Below are positions 33,901 through 45,900 of a stretch of 64,000 nt of DNA, piece by piece. The stretch is from Sipunculus nudus (lineage: Eukaryota; Annelida; Sipuncula; Golfingiida; Sipunculidae). Position 1 is the stretch's first letter. Every line of letters begins with the position of its first letter. A program made the position numbers and the translations under genes. The notes beneath the pieces were generated by a model that made no database searches, was not told where the DNA came from, and worked only from the letters and a program-made list of their open reading frames with translations. Location of the stretch: assembly GCA_026874595.1 (NCBI GenBank), contig CM049318.1, positions 36,665,956 through 36,729,955 on the forward strand, written 5' to 3'.

Positions 33901-36900
33901 AAGTCCTGAAAAAAAGTAAATTGACCCAGCCCTTGGGTGGAATAAAGAAATCTACCTATCTCACATTGGTGAGAAATCCTTTCCTTGAAAATGTATTATG
34001 GTGATACAGAATACCTCTAGAATTTAATCAATTGTTCCTTGAAATTACACAAAATGTGTGAATTCAAAGTGTGAATTTACGAAAAGCCTGCTGTAACTTG
34101 CCGTGCATGCAGTGTGGTGGTTTTGACTAACAGTAATGAAACCAAACCATTTTTACATTTTTGTGATGAGCTAATGACGTTTTAGAGTTCTTGGCTAACC
34201 CACTAATGTTGATGACATAACTGGCTGTCCTTTGCAGTCATAGATCTGACTTCTGACACAGGGGACACAGCTGACCTTCAGAAGGCTATCGCTGCAAGCC
34301 TGCAGGAGCAGCCGGGGATTCTGGGAGGTCAGGTCACCAAGGAAGAACAAGATATAAGCAGGTAGGTCAAGGTCACAATCAGCTGAAGCTTAAATTAATT
34401 TGTATAAATATTTTAGTGGATAAGAGATATGGTTTCTCAGGCATCAGTTTTGACTCCGTGCATCGAACATTTCTATTTTTGATTTCAAGTAGAAATTTGC
34501 AAATTTTTATTCCAGAAGCTCTGATATTCTTTCACGAAAATAAAGTAAATATATTTTCAAGAACATTTTTATAATTATTTTATATTTTTTTATGTTGTGC
34601 TTCTACTTTTTTTGCAGAAATTAACATGTTATTCTCTGATCATGTGAAATTTTATATAAACAATATAAAAAAAGGTTAAAAAACCCTCTTGCACTGATTT
34701 TTTAAATTGTGCCTGAGATTCCAACTTTATTTTAAGCTTTAGGAACTAAATTTTGTAGTTAAAGGGATCCATTATGTGGCAGGTGAAACAGTATACACAT
34801 CTAAAAAGCAACTGTACCGCTTGCGGCAGAGCAAAGGCTTGTCTGCAGCAGCTGCGCAGGTTGCGATATGAACTCCTGACCTTTCAACGGGTGCTGTGTA
34901 GAAGGCAGACAGGACCAGCAAAGGGTCGGGTACATTTATTTGCTTTCAGGTCCAAGCTGTCTCACTCTGTCCTCTACAAATCTATAGGTAATCCAGCCTC
35001 TTTATTCAGTGTTGTTAAGGGGATCAAGTTTAAAAATACAGCAACTTTACCATTAGCCTGGATCCCAACTCAGTACCTTAGTAGCATAAGATATATAAAT
35101 GTCTGTCATGTTATTTCATTACACAGTTTCTAAGTTATTAGGGAGTTATGAGCTTCTGTGGTCATGAGGTAGAACACAGGTCGTGAGTTCAAATCTCTGC
35201 TGAGGAATGGTGAGATTGTTCAGTCGACCCGTACACATGGTGTGTGCTCTGCAGGCTTAATGGGAAGGTTGTGCCCCACAGCTGTGTTTCACTCACAAAT
35301 GAGTGCGCCTTTCATGGGTTCTTTGGTGGTATGACTCAGCAACGGGGATGAACACACCCAGGACCTGCAAGTGTTGTAGACACATGGCCTGGGTGACACC
35401 AGGATACAGATATCATGATAGGAACATGTGCTACTGCCAGAGAAGGGGCCTTTTACTGGTTTGAATAATAGGGCCTATTGCTATTACTTTGGGTGTTGCC
35501 TATTACTATAAACTATTTTTACCAGTGTTTCATCAAAAGTAATAGGTGGCTATATCTGTTACTTTACTCCAATACTATTACTAATATATTTACTATTACT
35601 GGTCCAATATAAACAAGTAAAATACTCCGTGAACAAAATAATTTAATCGTAAAGCATTGTTTGTTAACTGCTCATCAGGCCACTTTAAAATATGTAACCA
35701 ACCACTAAAATAAAAAAGAAATTGTGCATAAATAGTTCACAACTACATCAAGTGTCCATTGCATTTAATGAACATAAGCTGTTCAAATGTTGAATCCCAG
35801 CGGGCAGTGACCTGGTGTGAAGATTAATTGGCATGCCATTAGTGTTTATAGAGATTTTGAATTAACAGAGATATGATATATGTAACAGTAAATCATATAT
35901 GTGTTGTTTGTATTACAGGATACTAGAGGCCAGTCTTGAGGAATCCAAGGTTGGCACAAAAAGGAAAAGAGGGGAGTTATGGTTTGTAGATCCACTGAAT
36001 CCTCATGAGAGAAAGCGACAGGAAGGCTGGCCAGTCGGACTGAAAAATGTAGGCAACACGTGCTGGTTTAGTGCTGTCATACAGGTAAGCCCAGTCAAAC
36101 TTCTCATACAAGCATTATGGGTTGATTCATGCTTTTAAACACATAGGAAAAAGCAACAAATATCTCATGCAACCATTTGTTATTTAATCAAATAAGTTCT
36201 CAAATATATTGATTCTTAGACTGGCCCAGTTGATGCAATGGTTAAAACATAATTCCTCTTACTATCTGAGCCATCAAACTTACTCTTGTTGTGTTGCAAT
36301 GCTTAGAAAAGGTACCATTTTACAAAGGTATAGACTATGTCATTGTAGTTTTACTTCAGGTTTATCATTATTCTACAGTAAATCAATGTATGCAGCAGAC
36401 AGAATTGATGTCCGATGTAAAGAACAAGCCGAAAAATAATAATAATGATAATAATAATAATACTGCTACAACTATTACTACTACAACTCTTACTAATAAT
36501 AATAATAACAGTAATGATAAAATATAATGTTAGTAGGAAGCCAAAATGTTAAATAATATTTTACCACTGGTAATAGTATGGAAGACATTGTTAGGTTTTG
36601 CAGATTTAATATAACAAGAAATGATGTATTTTGATTACTAGTTAACTATTTTTTTCTATTTGTCCAGTCACTTTTTCACCTACCCATGTTTCGACACCTG
36701 GTCTTGAATTTTTCTCCGCCACCAGACATATCTCAAGGTCCATCACACTCAGAGGTAAGAATGCTGTTAGAGACAAAAACAAGAGAATATATTTGGAACA
36801 TATTGAAATAGATCTATACTCAGTACAAAAACAAGAGAATAAATTAGGAACAAAGTGTAATATTACTAATTTAAAAATTAAAAATTTGCAATATTAGTTT

Positions 36901-39900
36901 ATTATTTTACTAGCTGATAAACCCGGTATACGGGGCTTTTTACCCCAGTTTGGGAGATATATTTACTGAAATATTGAATGTTGGCTCATTTTTTGTTATA
37001 AAAGTTAAAAGAAAATATAGATTTTTAGTGGGATACTCTCGGAATACGATATGCACAAATAATTTTTTACTGTTATTTTGTGGCACTGTGCTCGTGGCAA
37101 CAATCATATCCCGGTATGATTACCTTAAAGACTTGGTCAGTGATGGTTTACATTGTGAACCGGAATGAAACCCAGAGGCATACAGTGTTTCGTTGATATT
37201 TGACTGCTTTCTATCATTGGACGTATCAAGAATAGGTTGATGTGAGGAACACATTAAAGAATAATTAAATGTACGTTGCAAGGAAACTGTACCTGAAGAA
37301 TGAAACAGACATATGCATACATCGTAAGTAGCAGAAGCGGACCCAGCAGGACTCCATGCAGTGGGTCCGTATCCCATTTTCAGACCGCCGACAGCACCCC
37401 AGCCCTGTTCCTGAAATTGGGACCTTGAATTAGGTTTTGTCATTAATCCTCCTGGATTGAACTCTCCATTTCATAAAGCGAGAAACATGTGTTTTTCTCT
37501 TTTACTGACCACGCACGTGGGTCAAATCCCTAATTGAAAGCAAGCGTTATTCATATGAACAATAGTCCTTAGTGTTAGAGGTTAAGTGGCCACGATTCAC
37601 GCATTCCGGTGATTGCCGAAGGCAGTTCGGCTGTGCTCGTTAAAAAAAACGGAAAAATCACTCAAAATTATATGTATTATAAAAATTATTTATTCTCATA
37701 TCACCTATGTCACTGCGGGGATAATAACCTTTAAAATGATTATGGCACAATATTGTACACAACGCGGTTTTAGAGAACACTGCGAACAAATGTGAACTGA
37801 ATTCCTTTTATAAGTATTAGATTAAGATTTAAATGACTTTTGGTTTCATGAGGTAAGATTAGGGCTCTTTAGAAAGATAACCCATTTGTGCTCTATATAT
37901 AATATATAATGTGCAACAGAGATTAAAAATGATATATCATTTCAAATAAATGACCTAGTAAATAATTTTTAATGAGAATATAACAGCCCAAGCTGTGCAT
38001 ATTATATAAGATGTTGAGAAATTTGCAGTTTCTTATATAAGATGTTTTAAATGCCCTGAGTTAGAGCATACAGTTTAATCAGTCATCATTATATGTTATC
38101 ACCATACTTATATCTCCATTGTTATGGTGACAGTGAGTGTATGAATATATTCCAGGGCCGGAGAAACCTGAAGTTTATGCAGGAGCTCCGACGACTATTT
38201 GCTCTACTGACTGGTAGCAAGAGGAAGTACGTTGATCCGTCTAAAGCAGTTGATATTCTGAAGGAGGCATTCTGTGGAACTAGTGCAGTTCACAATGCTC
38301 AGCAGGTAGGCAAAGTCTTCATCAACAGACACTACAACAGATTGGAGCAGTTAGGGCCGCGGCCAGGTCTGCGTTAAAAGATGAAAGTTTTCACTGTTTA
38401 GTAATCAAACTTATGTCAAAATGAATTTTATTTCATCTTTTTAAAATAATGTTCATATTATAGCTGATATTTAAGTACCTAATTAAGGGACCTGGACAGC
38501 TGAGTGGTTAAACTCTCTGCCTTCTCCGCTGGTGACCTGGGTTTGATTCCCGGCGGGGCTATGAGAGTGGGTTGTAGTTGCCCATCCAAGGTTGGTGGTT
38601 TTCTCCGGGTCCTCCAGTTTCCTCCACCCTTACCGACTACTAAGCGCCAACATCTGAGCCATGGAGAGTGCCTTGTATTAATTATTATAACTAGTTGTAC
38701 AATCCATGTAAAATAAACAGTTTATTTATTTTTTCTAATTAAGCAGGTGATTCAGTTTGATTTCTACCAGATGAAAACATTTTATTTTCTGACCTGGCAA
38801 AAATATGATGGTGCATATACTCACTTGGGGATCAATCTTAAAAAAAAAAGAAAATTTTCAGTAATTGTAAGAAAGGAATTCCAAGATTAATTCCAAGATT
38901 AAATTCTCAGCAGATTTCATGCATATCTAATGAGGTCAGAGGTTATCAGGCTTCTTTGTCCTGTCATTATGACAGCTGCTTTTTGCTGTTGCCGCAGTGA
39001 CTCGCAAAGTATATGAAGGATTTTGATAAAACTCATCAGAAATGTTAATAAATAAAACATCTCACCTAAGTTTGATAACCAGCGAAACCCATGCATATTT
39101 AATGAGGTCATCACACTTTGGAGGCACATTGGTAACTTACCAAAATCCTATAGATTTTCATGAAACTTATTATACAAATTTACCAATAGAGTTTTTTCAT
39201 GAATTTCCTTATCAAAATTCACGCATATTTAATGAGGTCAGAGGTCACCAGATACACGATGGGCATATTTTGCACATGGGTGGTGCCCCTGCAGTTCCCC
39301 TAGTGGATTCTGATTTACCTAATTAAGCAGAAGAGTCAGTTTGATTTTCTGTCTTGCTTGTGTTAACAGGATGTCAGTGAGTTTCAGCACAAACTACTGG
39401 AGTGGATGGAAGATGCGTTCCAGACAAACTGTCGGCCAACATCTCCTCCAGATGGGTAAACATGTTTTTCTCTTTTTGGTTTTGACATAATTGTCGGTTT
39501 TGTCTTGTATAGCAGGAAAAAAGTTTGCTTACCGTATGCTTGTTATTGATCAGCGGGTCCTTTATATTTTCTTCCACACAATCCATTACCTATATTAAAG
39601 GGCCATATTCTGATATCTTTAGATAAACAAAAGATAATCCCTTGATCCTTTTATAAAAATAGGACAGAAAAAGGCTGACCCCACCCTACACCTGTAGGCT
39701 GTTCTTTTTGTCCATACCCATGTATTTATAACAAGGGGTACCTGCCAAAATAATCCAGATGCATCCAACAAGGACATCTGGTTGCAAGTCAAGACAAACC
39801 AGTGTTTTGTAAAGGGCATTTTGCAATTTGTGACCTTTCAACTTCTGCATATATGCAACCAACTGCTCTAGGGGGCATAGTTTTCTGTTTGTCAACATTG

Positions 39901-42900
39901 TTTTGTTTACTAACAGCTTGTAGATAAAGAAGCTCATACATCTGTCATTATAAGAACTTTTGCCTACAGGAATTACCTACAGTTCAGTATTATGTAAACA
40001 GAGTAAGCCAGAAATCACATAAGTTCTGTAAGAGAAGGTAGGTGAATAGGTGGCTTTAATAATATTTTCCATAATAAAAAAGAAACTTGTACTCTTCTCT
40101 CTGCTTTGTTAATAATTGTCTGCATTATTATTTTAAAGAATTTTGTTTCAAAAATGACAGAACACATTTCAATAGTACACTTAATGTCAAATATCTGTTA
40201 ATAGTGGTCTCATCATTGGTGCATGTTTTTGGTTTGTTGAATTTTTGACTTCGCTTCGTACATCAGAGCAAGCTCGGGTGATCATGATGCAAAGTCCCGC
40301 AATCCCATGGTGCAACTGTTCTACGGACAAGTCCTGTCTGAAGGTCTCATGGAAGGTACTTATTTACTAGTGGTAGGAAACAGTTAAAAAATCATATTTA
40401 ATGATTGAAAGATAGAAAACGACAAATGACAGATTATTAATGGATTATTTTATGCACCAACTGTATTGCCATGATATATAAAGAATTATACAAAAAATAT
40501 TGACTCTGGATTCAGTCTGACCTGCACATCACGCTGAAAGGTCAAGATAACAGCTGTGTTGTTGACACTTATTCATAGCATGATGTTAAGTTTTAATTCT
40601 TAGATCTTTATTAGAATAAGAATATCTTATTATGTTAGTATGACTCCTTTGGATATGCATATGTTTTTTGAAAGGTAGAGCAAAAAGGCAATCAGTTTAA
40701 ATGAAAATGACCAATCATCAATTTAATTAATTAATTGGCACACCACTACTAGTTTAGTACATTCAGTAAACTTGAGCAATGGCACAGTGTCCACTGTTTA
40801 CCATCTGTAACCAAAGTTCTCAAAAAACACAGAGTCTGTCTTAAAAACATCAGAATTTGTCTCAAATCTATAATCAATATAATAATAATAATATAAACTT
40901 TATTTATTTTACATGGATTGTACATCTAGTTATATTAACTAATACTAGGCACTCTCCATGGCTCGGATGTTGGTGCTTAATAATATTAAAAGTAAAGGGT
41001 TTAAAATGAGGCAAGATTGTGACAGTTTTAATTTGTCATTGATCAAATAACTTTCTCAATTTCAGGAAATTTATTTTCCAACAAGGAGACCTTTGGACAG
41101 TTTCCCCTACAGGTGGAAGGTCAAACAGACATACACGAGAGTCTGGAAAATGCGATGGCTCAAGAAGTCATTGAAGGCACAAACAGAGATGGGAAATCCA
41201 ATTCAGGCTTTGAGGTAACTTTACTTAAATGTTCTCAGGTATTTTGCTGCATTTATGCTGACCTGATCGACTAGCTACTGTATTCTGCAGTATTGCAAAA
41301 TCATATTTGATTCCCAAGGTGACATTGAAAAAGCAACATACCACTGATATGATATAGTTTAAAAACTTAAAATTGGTATCCTAAGGAATGCAAGCCTCTG
41401 CCATGTGAGGGGAGTGCCTGTTGTGGGATGCTCCCCAACCTTTGTTTGCATTCACATATTCGTCCTATATTCCAAGGTTCATTCATGCATAAGAAAAGGT
41501 ACCTTTGTGAATATTCCTTGACAACATTCCTGAATCTGGATCATGTGCCTGATCCACACCAAAATCTTTTTGATTCTTTGTTTGCATGATTCTGTGAGTT
41601 AAGTTGTGAACAAACATGCACATGATTGGGACTGAATGCATTTTGTTTTTATGAAAAGACTTATCTCTAAACCAAATGAGAGTCATTATAATTTACTAAT
41701 TTATAATCACATCCTTTTTCCTTCCAGCAATGGTTTACTCGTCTGCCACCTGTCTTGACCTTTGAACTCTCAAGGTTCCAGTTTAACCAGCAGCTGGGAA
41801 GACCAGAAAAGATCCATAACAGACTTGCTTTTCCTGAGACTGTCTACATGGACAGGTAGGCTAACATTCAGAGAGCCCACACCACCTGAGCCCATACCAT
41901 ACTCTTATTAAATAGGCCATATTACGCTTCCACTTCAGCCTGCCGAGAGCCAATGTTGTTACTACATTTCATTTTGATTGACAGCACACTGCCCCGCAGC
42001 CCATGTGCATAGGCACTATGTGAATACGCACTGTTATCCGTTTTGCTGACAACAGATACATGGCTACGATAAAATAGTCTAAATGTCATAATAATTAGGT
42101 GAAGCAGGAATATTACCTATTATGTAATAAGAATACTTCTGACAGTGACATGCTTTTATTTTGATGAACCCCAAGATGTAATCAGTTGTTCCTTGTGCCA
42201 AGTTTAACATGTCTAATAAGTTCCAAATTCCTCCATCAGACTTGGACACCAGTTTCTGTTCTTTGCTTGGAGACAGATAAACAAGTAGAAAATATTATCC
42301 TGTCTCTGTCATATGACTGAACTCTTAAGTAATTTAAATTAAGGTACAGTGAATCCTCCCAATTATAGACACAGGTTAGACCTTCCTCTTTCTCCCATTA
42401 TGGAAAGGTGCCTGTCTTAGATGTCTGATTCTCTTTATCATGAAACTGTCCAAGTGTCCACAGTAGAGGGGTGTCCTTGATAGAGGTGTTCATAAAGGGA
42501 GAAAACCAAGTATGTGTTACATGCAGACCCTATTTAAGTGAGCATGTTTGGCCTAATTTCTTGTTTAATTAAAGGCATTACTTTGTGTTTTTTCTTGTGT
42601 GACACAGGTACATGCAGGGAAACAGGAATACTACAAGGCATAGGAGAGAAGAAGTACGCAAGCTAAGATCCCAGCTACAACAGCTGAGAGCAAGGCTTGA
42701 TAAGTGAGTTATCAGTTGTGTTAACACTACACTGGCATTTAAGCCCATGTACCTGTGGACAGAAACAATATTGGATTCCATATTCAAAATGTATTGGGTA
42801 TTTACACAAGTGGTACATCAAATACATAAGTATCAAATAAATTAAAAGATATGCCCTTTTTAATATGATTTGTAAACGTAGTAGACAGAATACCAAATGC

Positions 42901-45900
42901 TCAGTTTGGTTTAAATATTTGGCAATACATCATTAAGGCATGTTGTTCCACTGGCAATAGGGCCTTTTCTAGGATCTCCCACATGAAAATGAAAATGCTG
43001 CATGAGTTAGAAATAAAGCTTAGCATAAAAGCATGAAGATCTTAACCAGTTCAAGGGCATTCTATCTTGAAAATTGTGATTTCATATCTTGTACCTTGAC
43101 ATTTGCAGGTTCATGCATTACGGCTCTGGCCCTGTGTCAAAACGTGTACCCCTACATGATGTGCTGCAGTATGCGCTGGAGTTCGCTGAGAGTAAACCTA
43201 GTGGCCAGTCCCCTCCGAAATCTCCTCCTGATGTTGAAATGGAATCTCCACAAACTCATACGCAGTGAGTAGCCATCTTTCCATACACTTGCCTGTCTAA
43301 TTTCATAAAAAATTAGCAGCTCAGTGTCATTCCATTCAATGCACATGAATCATTCAGTTTCCATATCTGAGTGGCTGAATCACATGCTACAGCCTTTTTA
43401 ACCACAACCAGGAGTATATATGTGTTTGTGTTTGGGGGGGGGTATCAGTAAAATAATAAGTACCGTTTCCCCCATAGATAATCCGCACCCGCAGATAATC
43501 CGCACCTCTATTCAGAGCTACAATTTCTGGGGAAAAACCTGTATACCTGTGTATAATACGCAGCTAGATTCTGACGAAATCCTGAATGCTGCAAATTGTT
43601 TTTGTGGTGGTCATCGAATATCCGCTCTCTTCGTGGGTGTGACTTCGTCAGTCAACACAAGTCTCTAAGCAGAAGATCATTATACTTGAATTAGCAAATT
43701 GTCTATTCTCCTCCAATTGTTAAGTGTAAAAAGGGGGATTGTGCCTGGACCGCTGTTAACCAGGTATTGCAACACTTGTATTAAGTGTCACCAAAGCAAG
43801 GCCGTTCGTGTCCAAGAAAAGGGGTCGTACGAATGTGTTTTAATAAAATATCATCCCCATTCTAACAAAAAAAAACAGCAATGATTAATTCTTAGTTACA
43901 GAATGTATACAAAAACACAGGTCTCCTTTGATGTTAATCAAAGGGAAGCTTTCCGTCATGTCGGGTAACATACTGTGACGAGCGTGTCATAAGGAGAACT
44001 ACTCGCACGGTACCCTAGTTAGCCAATTAATGCTAATCATAGAACAAACAGTCTTCATTAACTCAACACACGCATAGTTTAAGTTACAAGTTGTTCAGTA
44101 TGCTGAACAGAATGGGAATCGCAGTGCTGCTGGCCATTTCGGTATCGACGAGAGCAATGTTCGTCTGTGGAAAAGATCGAAAGGACAACTTGAAAAAATG
44201 CCGAAATCAAAGAGGGCCAACAGGAGTCGTCAAGTTTTCTATCCTGAGGTGGACAAGCAAGTGCTGGAATGGATCAGTGAATGTCGCGCTCAGGGCAATG
44301 CAGTGAGCACAGTGCAAGTTCGACTGAAAGCCAGCCTGGTTGCAAAAGATCTCAAAATTAGTGATTTCAAGGCTTCCTCAAACTGGTGTTATCGCTTCAT
44401 GGCCCGGAATGATCTTTCCATTAGAAGAAAAACCCACATCAGTCAAAAGCTCCCAGCTGATTACGAGGAGAAACTGACAGCTTTTCAGGCCCACATAATC
44501 CAACGCCGCAAAGTACTGGACCCGCCACTGTCACTCATCGGTAACGCTGACCAGACCCCGCTAACGTTTGATCTACCTGCCGATACAACTGTGGAAAAGA
44601 AGGGAGCGAACACAGTATCAATCCGTACGACTGGTAATGAAAAAAACAGGTTCACAGTCATGCTGGCCTGCATGGCAGATGGCACTAAATTACCCCCGTA
44701 CGTGGTTTTCAAACGGAAAACCATGTCCAAAGGTGTAAAATTCCTGAGCAGTGTACACGTGCGCGTACAATCTAAAGGCTGGATGGATGATACTCTGATG
44801 AAAGATTGGATTGATAGCGAGTGGGGGAATCCCGCGGGCGGCCTCACAAAGAAAGAGAATAGCCTATTAGTGTTAGATGCTTTCAGATGCCACCGCAACC
44901 CGGCCTTACTGCAACATCTGAAGCAAGTGCACAAGACGGAGGTGGCGATAATCCCTGGCGGGATGACGTCGATACTACAGCCGCTTGACGTAGGTGTCAA
45001 CAGGCCCATGAAGACGCTACTGAAATCTAAATGGGGCGAGTGGATGCAGCATGGGGCCAAGACATTTACAAAGGGAGGTCGTATGCGGGCCCCAGACCTA
45101 GTGACCATCGTACAGTGGATCAAGGACGCGTGGGGCGAGCTTGATAAGAATATCCTTGATCATCAGATCCTTCAAGCGCTGTTGCATTTCGAATGCCCTT
45201 GACGGCACAGAAGATGATATCCTATGGAGTAATAAAGACGAGGAAGAGACTGCAGAAAGCTCGGATGATGAAAACGACACGGATGACCTGTATTTTGCGG
45301 ATGAAGAGGTGATGTCATCAGAACAAACCATGCAGTTGTTCTTACAGTCCGACGACGAAGAGTTTGAAGGTTTTGAGAGACAATAAATGAACTGTATTGA
45401 TATGCTACTCTTTGGTGACTTAATACTTTATGCAACCACATGCATATATATTGATCATTAACTATTCTGGCCTAACTAACTGGCCAACTTTGCTTTTACA
45501 GCCTGCACCCATCATTGGTCACCACACATTGCCCTCTTCACAGCAGTAAAAATAAGCATAAGAACAATGCTACTGTGTGTAAACCATAGAATGAGACCAT
45601 TATGGTTTGATTTAAGCATGTTGATCATTTTAATAGTGGAGAACCAGATTTTAAATTTGCCCTTTCATTGCATGAATGTAAGGCCCAAAAAATCAAAGAT
45701 ATATTCACCAGCCCATTTTTAGCGAACCTGTGAGCTTATGCGATGGTGTGGTGTCGTCCGTCGCGCGTCGTGTGTTGTCTGTATGTTAACCATAGCTATC
45801 TCAAAAACGGCAGGAGTTAGCATCACCAAATTTTTTGCAAACAATCAGTCATCAAAAAAACTATATCGGATTTTGTTTATTTTTTTTCTAACTGCATTTT

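Larger units (their letters stand above)
43463..45386 (+). mobile_element. pogo-type (Tc1/mariner superfamily) transposon, right end not found
   Basis: The left terminal region contains two direct copies of AGATAATCCGCACC (43476-43505) and a related GTATAATACGCAGC at about 43551, typical of subterminal repeats in pogo/Tigger-like elements. A TA precedes CCGTTTCCCCC at 43461. The transposase occupies the right part. The complementary right terminus (GGTGCGGATTATCT-like) was not seen up to the next USP exon, so the copy appears 3'-truncated or diverged. Confidence 0.75.

Noticed and set aside
34774-35133. 119-codon plus-strand frame in an intron
   Set aside because: No family resemblance, no splice signals linking it to USP exons, and phases of the flanking exons 4 and 5 already join correctly.
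44485-45123. Open frame of 212 codons on the minus strand
   Set aside because: It is antisense to the pogo DDE domain; its composition reflects the codons of the sense frame and it resembles no protein.
43463-45386. Domesticated host gene derived from pogo
   Set aside because: The frameshift before the acidic tail, lost start and adjacent subterminal repeats point to a decaying transposon copy.
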